Part shown: piece by piece, positions 8,466 through 17,501 of the stretch
Layout: each line of letters opens with the position of its first letter
How positions within the stretch are numbered: the first letter of the stretch is position 1
NCBI RefSeq assembly: GCF_001956695.1
Contig: NZ_CP019070.1
Location: 1,426,001 to 1,490,000, forward strand
Source of the DNA: Poseidonibacter parvus
GTDB lineage: Bacteria > Campylobacterota > Campylobacteria > Campylobacterales > Arcobacteraceae
Direction of reading: 5' to 3'
Length of the DNA stretch: 64,000 nt
Made by a program: the position numbers and the translations under genes
The notes under the pieces: generated by a model
Told to the model about the DNA's origin: nothing
The model's database searches: none
What the model saw: only the letters and a program-made list of their open reading frames with translations

Positions 8466-10412
8466 TTAAAAGTCAAAGAGTGATTCTTGGCTTTTATTAA
8501 AGGGTTCTATGAGTTTATAAGCTTCTTTTACATAATAATTAAAGTCTAAAAACTCGTATGAAAAATCTTCTATATTATTACAAAGTTCTACTTTGTATCC
8601 TACGTTTATTCCTATTACTCTTTGTTCTGAATCTTTATTTAAAGGTGGTAGAATCTTTTTTAAAGGAAATCCATTTTTACTTATAAAATATCTAATAGTA
8701 TTAGATAAAGGTATGTAAGTCTTTTGTAGTGAGTATACTTTTTCAAGGACTAAGTCTATATTTTTTGTAGCTTTAAAGTTTAATAAAAAGTCATATTTAT
8801 TTCTATGATTATGAATAAACTCTTCAATTTTAATACCTTTTATTAAATATGCTTCTACTGCTTTTTGAACTACTAAAGAAGAGTGATTTTGATTCCATGC
8901 TAAGTCATATTTGTATGTACCTATTTTTTTAGCTTCGCCATTTTCTTTCAAAGCTACATAGTTATTAACATCTCTAATCCAAAGCTTTTCATATATTATC
9001 TCTTCTAGTTCTAATCCAGTAAAATCTTGCCATTTTTTTGAGATATCTTCATATTTTGATTTGTCTTTCTTTGCTATTTTAAAAGTAAGACCATCAGTAT
9101 TTGCTTGTATTAAAGTTACTGTTTGTATTTGCATTAGTTTTTCAGCAAGCATACACAACATCAACTGCCCATTAATCGTAATATCCAAAGTCATCTTGAA
9201 GTCATAAAAAGGACTAAACTGATTGTTTGTATCTCCATATGTTGAGTTTAGAGCTAGTTTTAGCATTTTGTTTTGAGAAGTACCTTTTTTATAAGAAAAT
9301 CTCAAATCTCGAATTTCTTTATATATATCAACAAACTCAATTCCAAGATGTTCTGGATATAAATTATTTTGAATTACAATAGATGGATAGTAACTAGCAA
9401 CATCAACATCTATTATTAAAAAATCATTACTTTTATCATAGAACTTACTCTCTACACTTCCATGTAAACCCCCAGTTCCAAAATAGAAAGTAAAACCTTT
9501 ATAGTTTAAATGTAAAGATTGAGCTTCATTTTTAGAGTTTAGTGTACAATAAGAGCCAAGTTCCCCTAGATTGTCTTGGCTAATATTTGAAAAAACTTCA
9601 TTCATAGAATTTGAATACTGCTTTTTTAGATACTTAAGTAGACTTTGAAACTCTACTGTTTCAAAATTAATATAGTCAAAGATAATTTTGTTAAAGTCCA
9701 AGAAGTTTCTAATAGTCTGTTTTGGTTTACCATTTACATAACATATATCTTTTCCAAGTTTTTCTTCAAGATTACGAATAAAGTATCTTTTACCTATTTT
9801 TGTATCACTGTAGTTGAGCATATTTTCATTGTATTTTAAACTTAAGTCTTCTCTAAACTCTATGGCTTCTTTTGAGTGCTCGAAGAATAATAGCGTAGCT
9901 TCTACATCGTGTTTATTATACTTAATTAGATTGTCAAAGTCATTTGGTTTTATATCTTCACCTATTTTAAAGTCCAAATCTTCAATAGAATCCATACGCA
10001 TATTTACTTCTAATACTTTTAGGCTAACTCTCGTAGCTTTATAGTCAAAATTGTGTATTTTCATAAGATCAAGTTGATTGATTTTTAAAGTATTTTTATC
10101 TTCTTTGTAAATGATATTGTTTTTGATAAGTGAATCTGCAAAAAGAAAAACTTTATAAACTAGTTCTTTTATAGAATAACTCTTTGCATTTTTATAAATA
10201 AACTGTAGTACTGCATAATCAAAGTTTAGGTTATTGTATCCTACTAATATCTTTTCATTTTTACTAAGCCACTCAAGTGTTTTTAAAAACTTTGTTAAGT
10301 CGTTTACTCTGGAGCTTAGTTCAAATACTCTTAACTCTTTATTTTGTGCATTTTGAATAACACAAGTGAATATATTAGGAAAGGTTTCTACATCATAAAT
10401 ATAATATTTCAT
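8466..10412 (-). CDS. family B DNA polymerase with 3'-5' exonuclease, phage-type
   Basis: The 648-residue product has an N-terminal DnaQ-like proofreading domain: ExoI DVE (7-9), ExoII NNLNFD (60-65), ExoIII YNKHD (165-169). The polymerase domain has motif A DVDVASYYPS (335-344), motif B KLALNSTYG (385-393) and motif C ANTDG (437-441), where Asn replaces the first of the usual two Asp residues. A GGLHGS segment (314-319) links the two halves. The short size and thumb resemble phage polymerases rather than bacterial Pol II. It starts 15 bases after the M32 peptidase stop and precedes the helicase. A decayed relative lies at 3714-3963. Confidence 0.87.
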   Translation of the reverse strand: MKYYIYDVETFPNIFTCVIQNAQNKELRVFELSSRVNDLTKFLKTLEWLSKNEKILVGYNNLNFDYAVLQFIYKNAKSYSIKELVYKVFLFADSLIKNNIIYKEDKNTLKINQLDLMKIHNFDYKATRVSLKVLEVNMRMDSIEDLDFKIGEDIKPNDFDNLIKYNKHDVEATLLFFEHSKEAIEFREDLSLKYNENMLNYSDTKIGKRYFIRNLEEKLGKDICYVNGKPKQTIRNFLDFNKIIFDYINFETVEFQSLLKYLKKQYSNSMNEVFSNISQDNLGELGSYCTLNSKNEAQSLHLNYKGFTFYFGTGGLHGSVESKFYDKSNDFLIIDVDVASYYPSIVIQNNLYPEHLGIEFVDIYKEIRDLRFSYKKGTSQNKMLKLALNSTYGDTNNQFSPFYDFKMTLDITINGQLMLCMLAEKLMQIQTVTLIQANTDGLTFKIAKKDKSKYEDISKKWQDFTGLELEEIIYEKLWIRDVNNYVALKENGEAKKIGTYKYDLAWNQNHSSLVVQKAVEAYLIKGIKIEEFIHNHRNKYDFLLNFKATKNIDLVLEKVYSLQKTYIPLSNTIRYFISKNGFPLKKILPPLNKDSEQRVIGINVGYKVELCNNIEDFSYEFLDFNYYVKEAYKLIEPFNKSQESLFDF

Positions 10413-10427
10413 AGTTTTGTATTAACT

Positions 10428-11915
10428 TTAATTAAATAAATACCTATTTTCAAGGTGTTCTTTAAAGTATTTAGGATTTAAAGACTCACCAGTAGCTTTA
10501 CTCATTAATTCATCTGTAGAATAAATACTTGCATTACTCCAAATATTTTCTTTTAGCCATGATTTAATTTGAGATAAATCTCCATTTGCTATTGAGTCAT
10601 TTATATTTGGATGAACTTTTTTAACAGTATTAAATTGTTGTGCTGCATACATAGCTCCTAAGGTATATGATGGAAAATATCCAAATAAACCTTCACTCCA
10701 ATGAACATCTTGCATACAAGCATTTTTATAGTTATCTTTTGTATTTAATCCTAGAGCTTCTTGCATTTTATCATTCCACATATCTGGAATATCTGAAGTT
10801 TGAATTTGTCCATTTATTAAAGCTTTCTCAATTTCATATCTTAAAATCACATGTGAAGCATAAGTAACTTCATCAGCATCTACACGAATCAAAGAAGGTT
10901 CAACTTTTGAATAAATTTTTACTAAATTATCAAGAGCAAGTGCTTCATCATTTCCAAAAGATTCAATGATATATGGATGAATTGATTTTAAAAACTCACC
11001 ACTTCTTCCCATTTGCATTTCAAAAAATAGACTTTGACTTTCATGTATTCCCATAGACCTTGCTTGTCCAACTGGAAGAGCTAATAAGTCTTGTGGCAAA
11101 TTTTGCTCATATAAAGCATGTCCTGTTTCATGTATCGTACCCATTAAAGATTGCACAAAATCATTTTCGTCATATCTTGTAGTTAGTCTTACATCTTCAG
11201 GAACTCCTCCACAAAAAGGATGAGCTGAGATATCTATTCGACCTTTGTTGAAATCAAATCCTAAATGTTTCATTACTTTAACACCAAGTTCTTTTTGAGC
11301 TTTTATTTTAAATATACCTTGTGGCTTTATAAAAGTTTGTGATTTTTGCTTTTCTACAATATTTTGAATAAGTTCTGGCAGCCAAGTTTTTACATCTGCA
11401 AAAATACCATCTAATGTTTGGCTTTTCATTCCAGGTTCAAATAAATCTAGTAAAGAGTCATAAGCACTTAATCCATTTATTTCAGATCTAATCCTTGCTT
11501 CTTCTTTCGATAGCTTTATAACTTCATTTAGCCTTGGTTCAAAACCTTTCCAATTATTATTTGCTCTTTGCTCAATCCAGGTATGATTACATTTTGAGTG
11601 AGCTAAACTTTGTGCTTTTACAAGATCGCTTGGAAGAATGGTATTACTTGTATATGTTTTTTGCATTTCTCTTAAAGATGCTTTTTGTATTGCGTTTAAA
11701 TTTTCACCCATAGCATCATTTAAAAGTAGGGCTATTTCTTTATCTACTGATGCTTCATGAATAATCACACCAAACTCTGCCATTGCTTTTGCTCTTGCAT
11801 CGCTTGAACCACTAGGCATCATACTTTGTTGATCCCAATAAACAATAGATTGCATATGAGATAAGTGATGTATTCTTTCATATTTCTCTACAAGCTTTTT
11901 ATATGCTTTCATCAA
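10428..11915 (-). CDS. M32 family metallocarboxypeptidase
   Basis: A zinc carboxypeptidase of the Taq type that removes C-terminal residues from peptides. The zinc motif HETGH is at 262-266, followed by the family marker HESQS at 291-295, whose Glu supplies the usual distal region. The length of 495 residues is normal for M32. There is no signal peptide, so it should act in the cytoplasm in peptide turnover. The start MMKAY leaves two possible ATGs. The closeness to the polymerase downstream suggests a shared transcript although the functions are unrelated. Confidence 0.92.
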   Translation of the reverse strand: MMKAYKKLVEKYERIHHLSHMQSIVYWDQQSMMPSGSSDARAKAMAEFGVIIHEASVDKEIALLLNDAMGENLNAIQKASLREMQKTYTSNTILPSDLVKAQSLAHSKCNHTWIEQRANNNWKGFEPRLNEVIKLSKEEARIRSEINGLSAYDSLLDLFEPGMKSQTLDGIFADVKTWLPELIQNIVEKQKSQTFIKPQGIFKIKAQKELGVKVMKHLGFDFNKGRIDISAHPFCGGVPEDVRLTTRYDENDFVQSLMGTIHETGHALYEQNLPQDLLALPVGQARSMGIHESQSLFFEMQMGRSGEFLKSIHPYIIESFGNDEALALDNLVKIYSKVEPSLIRVDADEVTYASHVILRYEIEKALINGQIQTSDIPDMWNDKMQEALGLNTKDNYKNACMQDVHWSEGLFGYFPSYTLGAMYAAQQFNTVKKVHPNINDSIANGDLSQIKSWLKENIWSNASIYSTDELMSKATGESLNPKYFKEHLENRYLFN

Positions 11916-12041
11916 TATCCTTAAGATTAAAATTAAAAAGATTTTAGCATAAAAAGTTTTTAATAAGCTACTGTTTATTTATTCAAAGTATTCATAGGAT
12001 AAAATTACATTATATAAATAATATTAAGATAAAAGTTTAAA

Positions 12042-12788
12042 ATGAATCTATTTAGTGATTATAAAAATAATGATAATTTACCTTTTCTTATTCCTTTAAA
12101 AGACGGTTATAGCATAAAATGGAATGATAGTTTAAAAGGCTATGATATAAAAATTCCCCATGGCGAGCTATTTTATGCTGAAGATTTTTTTAATAAAAAA
12201 ATAAGTGACAGAAGTGTTGAGTATTTTTTAGAAAATGATACCATTGATTCTAATATTAAAAACTACAGAGAGTTTGAAAAAGATAAATTGCAATCTATCC
12301 AATTTAAAAATATATTATGGCAACATGATAAAATACTTATGTTTGGTAAGGAAATATATGTACCACGATATTCAGCATGGTACGGTGATGAAAATATATT
12401 ATATACATACTCAGGCATTACATTTCAAGCTAAAAAATGGAATAAAGGTTTATTGTATATCAAACAAAAGATTGAAGAAACTCTAAATCTTAAGTTTAAT
12501 AGCGTATTACTAAATTGGTATAGAGATGGTGATGACCATATGGGTTGGCATGCTGATGATGAAAAAGAACTTGGTAAAGACCCAATTATTGCTTCTGTAA
12601 ATTTTGGTGAAGAAAGAGACTTCTTAATAAAATCTAATAAAACAGATGAAAAGATAAAAATACCTTTGAAACATGGCACTCTTCTAATTATGTCTGGGGA
12701 AATACAACATCATTGGAAGCATTCAGTTCCAAAAAGAAAAAAAAGAAAAAATGCAAGATTCAATTTAACTTTTAGAACTATAAAATAG
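12042..12788 (+). CDS. alkB: AlkB-type 2-oxoglutarate/Fe(II) dioxygenase
   Basis: A 248-residue oxidative demethylase of the kind that repairs alkylated bases such as 1-methyladenine and 3-methylcytosine. The iron ligands are H170 and D172 in GWHADDE, and H227 in HHWKHSVP. The 2-oxoglutarate-binding arginines lie in RFNLTFR (239-245). The PRYSAWYGD segment (108-116) is the substrate-side motif common to ALKBH2/3-like forms. The gene diverges from the M32 peptidase and ends one base before the stop of the convergent permease gene, with a terminator hairpin inside that gene. Confidence 0.9.
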   Translation: MNLFSDYKNNDNLPFLIPLKDGYSIKWNDSLKGYDIKIPHGELFYAEDFFNKKISDRSVEYFLENDTIDSNIKNYREFEKDKLQSIQFKNILWQHDKILMFGKEIYVPRYSAWYGDENILYTYSGITFQAKKWNKGLLYIKQKIEETLNLKFNSVLLNWYRDGDDHMGWHADDEKELGKDPIIASVNFGEERDFLIKSNKTDEKIKIPLKHGTLLIMSGEIQHHWKHSVPKRKKRKNARFNLTFRTIK

Positions 12789-12789
12789 C

Positions 12790-15294
12790 TTACTCACCAA
12801 AAAGAACATTTTCTTTTTGATGAATCATTCTAGATGTAAAAAAGCTTACAATCAATAATGTTAATATTGGAATAAAAAAGAAATATGCAAATAATATATC
12901 AGGTCTAAAATCCCAATATGAATCAAAAAGTAGGGCACTTATAAAATATGAACCAATACTTCCTAATATTATTCCAAAAGTACTTGCAGTAAATGATATA
13001 AGACCAAACTCTAATAAAAATGAGTTTCTAATAGTATGGTTTTTAATACCAATCATTTTTAATCTTAATATATTATTCTTTTGTAAATTCATTTGGTATT
13101 GAATAATTATAAAGCTCATAAGTAAACCTATTGTAATTGAATAGATACTCATTTTATCAGTAATTGAAGTAACATTTTTTACAAGGTTTGCAAAAGTTTC
13201 AAATAAATCTTTTACATCAATAATGCTTAAAGATGGAAATGAATCTGTAAGCTTTATAAGTACTTGTGTAGCATCATAATCTCCAGAAGATATAGTTGCT
13301 AACATAGTTTTAGGTGCATCATTTAAAGCTCCTTCTTGCAATATAAAGAAGAAATTAGGAACAAATTCAGTCCAATTTACACTTCTTATATTTACAACCT
13401 TAGCTTCAAGTTCTAAACCTAAAACATCAAATACAAGTGTATCATTTAATTTAATACCTCTTCTTTGTGCATATCTTTTCTCAACACTAACTTCAATTGC
13501 TTTTGAAAAATCAGGTGAATTATAAACACCTGAAAACTCTCTTCCTTCAACTATTTGCTCACTATTTTTTAATTTATTTCTATATGATAGGTTTATAGCT
13601 CTATTTTGTAGTTCATTTGCATCTGCTTTAATTTTTTTATCAGCGTTATTAATAGAGTGCTTTGTAAAATCTAAGTCATTTACTTTTACAATTCTAGCTC
13701 GAATCATTGCTGAAACATTTTCTAATTTTGCACCTAAAGTATTTACTTGTTTTTCTAAATCTTTGATTTGCTCTTCTTTGGCATTTATAACAAAAAATCT
13801 AGGTCTGTCGTTTACACTAAGTGTTAAAGCATTTGATAGTGATGAACCAACTTGTGGAATTAAACTAAAAAACGTAGTACATAAAACAATAGCAGTAAAC
13901 AAAGTCAAAGAAGTTTTCTTTTCTCTTGTAATATTTTTAATAGCCAAAGATAAAGATAGGTTTTCTATATGTCCTGAAAAATCTAATTTCTTTAATATAA
14001 AAGAACCTATTGTAAAAAACAATATAATTACTATTAAAACTGCCAGTGCAAAAAATAGACCAATATTTCTTGCAGGTGATACAAAGTGAGAGATAAGTAA
14101 TAATAGAACTAAAAAAGGTACAAAAGAAAGTACAACTTTAAATAAGTTTTGCTTTTGTCTTTGAAGTAGTGGTAAAATCAAAGGAAAACCTACACTAATA
14201 CTCAAAGCAAATAAAATAAGCGATGATTTTAAGAAAAATATATAATCTAAAGTAAAATCAAAATCTATATCAATAAGTTTTTGAACAATTGGTGCCAAAA
14301 ACTGTGCAGATAAACCAATAAAAGTAAAAACAACAATACTTGAAATACTAACAAGTACAAATAAATGTAATAAATAAGTAAGCATTAAACTTTTTTTATT
14401 AAATCCAAGGTCATTTAGTACGTTTATATCTTTTTGGTGCTTGTTTAAAAAACCTGAGTATAAGTATATTAAACCTACTAAACCTAAAAAGAATGATATA
14501 AGAGAAACTAGTGATAAAAAGTTTGTAACAAAATTTAAAACACGTAATAATCTATCTCTTCCATCATTAGGAGAAAGCACTCTTAAGTTTTGGTCAATAC
14601 TTTTTTCTAGGGTATTCTCTAAGATTTCTAATTTATCATTTTCAATATTTTCTTCAAATAAAAAGTTTAATTTATAAGAAGCAGTTGAACCAAATTGTAA
14701 TAATTCAGTTTTATCTAGTCCCTCTTTACTTATGTAAATTTTAGGCATAAAACCACTAAAACTTATTGCTTTTAAACTATCATCAACTATAACTTTTTTG
14801 ATAATAAAGTTTTCTTTTCCAATTTTTAACTGATCATTTTTCTTTAAATCAAGTAAATCTAAAACTTCTTGATAAACCCAAACTTCATTGCTTTTAGGTG
14901 GATTTATTCCCTTTGGATAAATAGAATTATCTTTAAATGTCATTCCTCCATAAAAAGGAAAGTCTTCATTTATTTTAACAAGTTCCATAAGTCTTGCACG
15001 CTTAGAAGATGAAATCATACTAACAGTAGAAATTCCCTCATTAAAACTTTTTATTTTAGGAAGTTTTGTTTTTATATCTTCTATTTGTTCATTTGTAATT
15101 GCAAATCGTGAAGACACAACTAAATCTGCACCCAATAAGCTCTTTGCTTTTGTCTCAAGTGAGTTATCTATACTTCCTTTAAAAAACTGTAAGTATGATA
15201 ATGCAGCAATTGCTAAGGCAAAATTTAAAATAAAGATTAAAGAAAAAGACTTAGATCTTGCAAGTGCTTTTAAAACTAATTCAAAAATAAGCAT
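12790..15294 (-). CDS. ABC transporter permease, YbbP/FtsX type
   Basis: An 834-residue inner-membrane protein with a transmembrane helix near residue 20, a large extracytoplasmic domain, four central helices (about 250-420), a second soluble domain, and C-terminal helices (about 700-825). This is the layout of duplicated FtsX-like permeases such as E. coli YbbP. It overlaps the ATPase gene by one base and follows a TesA-like esterase gene, matching the tesA-ybbA-ybbP arrangement. The substrate is unknown; a role in envelope lipid or lipoprotein handling is only inferred. Confidence 0.85.
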   Translation of the reverse strand: MLIFELVLKALARSKSFSLIFILNFALAIAALSYLQFFKGSIDNSLETKAKSLLGADLVVSSRFAITNEQIEDIKTKLPKIKSFNEGISTVSMISSSKRARLMELVKINEDFPFYGGMTFKDNSIYPKGINPPKSNEVWVYQEVLDLLDLKKNDQLKIGKENFIIKKVIVDDSLKAISFSGFMPKIYISKEGLDKTELLQFGSTASYKLNFLFEENIENDKLEILENTLEKSIDQNLRVLSPNDGRDRLLRVLNFVTNFLSLVSLISFFLGLVGLIYLYSGFLNKHQKDINVLNDLGFNKKSLMLTYLLHLFVLVSISSIVVFTFIGLSAQFLAPIVQKLIDIDFDFTLDYIFFLKSSLILFALSISVGFPLILPLLQRQKQNLFKVVLSFVPFLVLLLLISHFVSPARNIGLFFALAVLIVIILFFTIGSFILKKLDFSGHIENLSLSLAIKNITREKKTSLTLFTAIVLCTTFFSLIPQVGSSLSNALTLSVNDRPRFFVINAKEEQIKDLEKQVNTLGAKLENVSAMIRARIVKVNDLDFTKHSINNADKKIKADANELQNRAINLSYRNKLKNSEQIVEGREFSGVYNSPDFSKAIEVSVEKRYAQRRGIKLNDTLVFDVLGLELEAKVVNIRSVNWTEFVPNFFFILQEGALNDAPKTMLATISSGDYDATQVLIKLTDSFPSLSIIDVKDLFETFANLVKNVTSITDKMSIYSITIGLLMSFIIIQYQMNLQKNNILRLKMIGIKNHTIRNSFLLEFGLISFTASTFGIILGSIGSYFISALLFDSYWDFRPDILFAYFFFIPILTLLIVSFFTSRMIHQKENVLFGE
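12798..12819 (+). terminator. terminator of alkB inside the permease coding end
   Basis: A 9-bp stem pairs 12798-12806 with 12811-12819 around a CATT loop, and the descending arm is T-rich. It starts ten bases after the alkB stop and lies in the last codons of the convergent gene. Confidence 0.5.
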
Positions 15295-15950
15295 TAAACT
15301 AAATTTCCTTGTGAAAGTTCATAAGTTTTTTCGCATCTTAGTGCAACTTCTTTAGAATGTGTTACAAGAACTAATGTTGTGTTGTTTTTATCAATTAATT
15401 CAAAAAGCTTATCCATAACAGCAATTCCTGTTTCTTCATCTAAATTTCCACTTGGTTCATCTGCTAAAATAATTTTAGGGTTATGTATAAGTGCTCGTGC
15501 AATTGCAACACGTTGTTTCTCACCACCACTTAGTTGTGAAGGAAGGTGATCTAATCTATGCTCTAAGCCAACGCTTTTAAGTAATTCCTTTGCTTTTTCC
15601 TTTGGATTTGAAATATTACAAACTTTTGCAGGTAACATTACATTTTCTAAAGCATTTAAATAAGATACTAAATGAAAGTTTTGGAAAACAAAACCAATAT
15701 TTGAAGCCCTAAAGTCATTTATTTGGCTTTCTTCTAATTGTTTATAAGAAGTGCCATCTAATAAAATATCTCCATCATCTGCTTTTATAATTCCAGAAAT
15801 TAAAGAAAGTAGTGTAGATTTACCACTTCCTGATTTTCCCATAATTGCAATTTTTTGACCAGGTTTAACATGAAAATTTAAATCTTTAAATATTTCAATA
15901 CTCGTTGAGCTTTGATGATAAGCTTTTTTTAATGATTTTATTTCTAACAC
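15294..15950 (-). CDS. ABC transporter ATP-binding protein, YbbA type
   Basis: A 218-residue ATPase of the LolD/MacB class. Walker A is GKSGSGKST (about 37-45), the signature is LSGGEKQRVAIARAL, and Walker B is IILADEPSGNLD. The GNLD form is typical of the FtsX-permease group. The start is GTG at 15950, whose G is shared with the TAG stop of tesA, so the two are translationally coupled. It should energise the neighbouring YbbP-like permease. Confidence 0.9.
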   Translation of the reverse strand: MLEIKSLKKAYHQSSTSIEIFKDLNFHVKPGQKIAIMGKSGSGKSTLLSLISGIIKADDGDILLDGTSYKQLEESQINDFRASNIGFVFQNFHLVSYLNALENVMLPAKVCNISNPKEKAKELLKSVGLEHRLDHLPSQLSGGEKQRVAIARALIHNPKIILADEPSGNLDEETGIAVMDKLFELIDKNNTTLVLVTHSKEVALRCEKTYELSQGNLV

Positions 15951-16546
15951 TACAATTCTTCCTTTATAAATTTAAAAACATTTTTTGCAATTACTTTATG
16001 TCCTTGTGTATTTGGGTGTATTCCATCATTTTGGTTTAATTCTTTTATTCCCGCAACATCTTTTAATAAAAAATCCATACTTTTTAATTTATATTTATTT
16101 TTAACTTCTTTGTACATTTTTTCAAAGTTATTTGCGTATTCTTGGCCATAATTAGGTGGAATTAACATTCCTGCTAGTAAAACTTTTGCATCAGCTTTTT
16201 TTGCATAAAAAACAATCTCTTCTAGATTTTTTTGGCTTTGTTTTAAATCTAAACCTCTTAAACCATCATTAGCACCAAGTGCAATAAAAACTATGCTAGG
16301 TTTTCTTTTTAAATACCATCTAAGTCTAGCTAATCCATCACTTGTAGTTGAGCCACTAACACCACCGTTAATTACTTTTATATCTTTTTTCACTTCTTTT
16401 TGAAGCATATTTTCTACTAGTTTTGGATATGCTTTTTCTTTATCAACACCTAAGCCTTCTGTTAAAGAATCACCTAAAAACAGTATACTACTTGCATTTG
16501 AATAATGAAAAGTAAATAAGCACATAATTAATAAAATCTTTTTCAT
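15950..16546 (-). CDS. tesA: periplasmic GDSL esterase/lysophospholipase, TesA type
   Basis: An SGNH hydrolase of 198 residues with an N-terminal signal peptide (about 1-18). Block I is GDSLTEGLG with the catalytic Ser, block II has the Gly in NGGVSGST, block III is GANDG with its Asn, and block V is DGIHPNTQGH with the Asp-His pair. All four catalytic blocks are present. The family hydrolyses thioesters, lysophospholipids and aryl esters in the periplasm. It begins five bases after the regulator stop and is coupled to the ABC pair. Confidence 0.9.
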   Translation of the reverse strand: MKKILLIMCLFTFHYSNASSILFLGDSLTEGLGVDKEKAYPKLVENMLQKEVKKDIKVINGGVSGSTTSDGLARLRWYLKRKPSIVFIALGANDGLRGLDLKQSQKNLEEIVFYAKKADAKVLLAGMLIPPNYGQEYANNFEKMYKEVKNKYKLKSMDFLLKDVAGIKELNQNDGIHPNTQGHKVIAKNVFKFIKEEL

Positions 16547-16551
16547 AATAT

Positions 16552-17499
16552 TTATCCTTTCTTTAAAAGTGCTCTAGCACATACTTCATTTGTAATTAGT
16601 CCATTTATTAAGCTACCTTTTAAAGCAGCTTTAATTGCAGTATGTTTTTCTTTTACAGCTGCAATTCCTATTACTAGTTTCTCAGGGTTTTTTACAAGAG
16701 GAATACTTGTTAATCTTTTGTTTGTCGCTGCGTTAATTACATTTCCATCAATATCAAAAGCCCAACCAATAATTTCACCCACAGCCTTTGCATTTAAAAG
16801 TGCATCTAATTCTTCTTTATTAATAAAATTGTCTTTATACATAGGAGCTGTACCATCCATTTGTCCAATTCCTACAAAAGAAACATCAACTTTTTTAGCT
16901 AAAGCTAAAACATTTTTTGTTGATTGTTGATTATGAAGTAAATCTCTTTCTTCTTCTGAAGAAACAATTAAAGGTAAAGGCATAGGATAATAAGTAGCAT
17001 CGATCTTATCAGAGATTTTACTAACTACTTCATGTGAAGATGCAGACCCATCATTTGCCATATTTCCTACTAATGATACAAGTTTATGATGAGAACCATT
17101 CATTGGTGATAACTCATTTGCAATCATATTAAGAACCTTTCCTGTTCCTAAACCTATAATTGTAGCTTCACTTGATTCAATAAACTTTTCCATTAAAGAA
17201 GCACCAGCTTGCCCTAAACCAATATTTGTACTAACATCTTTAGAAACAGCTGGTATTACCTCACACTCTTTTAGAGAATATTTTTCTTTTAATTGTTCTG
17301 CAAGTTTCATACATTCAGAAATTGGATGATCTAGTCTTACTTTTATTAACTTTTCACTTACACATAAAGATACCATTCTTTGTGCAGATTGTCTTGAAAT
17401 ACCAAATTGTGTTGCTATTTCTTCTTGTGTACATCCTGCAACATAATAAAGCCATCCAGCGCGAGCTGCAAGATCCAGTTTATCAACTTTTTGAGACAT
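16552..17499 (-). CDS. SorC/DeoR-type sugar-responsive transcriptional regulator
   Basis: The 315-residue protein has an N-terminal helix-turn-helix (about residues 15-50, with CTQEEIATQFGISRQSAQRM) and a SorC sugar-phosphate-binding domain (about 58-313) related to sugar isomerases. SorC proteins sense phosphorylated sugars and control adjacent sugar operons. The divergent polyol genes begin about 1 kb away across the HAD gene, so it is the likely regulator of the transporter operon. It sits two bases after the HAD gene stop. Confidence 0.88.
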   Translation of the reverse strand: MSQKVDKLDLAARAGWLYYVAGCTQEEIATQFGISRQSAQRMVSLCVSEKLIKVRLDHPISECMKLAEQLKEKYSLKECEVIPAVSKDVSTNIGLGQAGASLMEKFIESSEATIIGLGTGKVLNMIANELSPMNGSHHKLVSLVGNMANDGSASSHEVVSKISDKIDATYYPMPLPLIVSSEEERDLLHNQQSTKNVLALAKKVDVSFVGIGQMDGTAPMYKDNFINKEELDALLNAKAVGEIIGWAFDIDGNVINAATNKRLTSIPLVKNPEKLVIGIAAVKEKHTAIKAALKGSLINGLITNEVCARALLKKG

Positions 17500-17501
17500 G
17501 A

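Noticed and set aside
7042-10412. Casposon or prophage as an explanation of the polymerase-helicase pair
   Set aside because: No cas1-like integrase, terminal inverted repeats, integrase, terminase or structural genes were found nearby.
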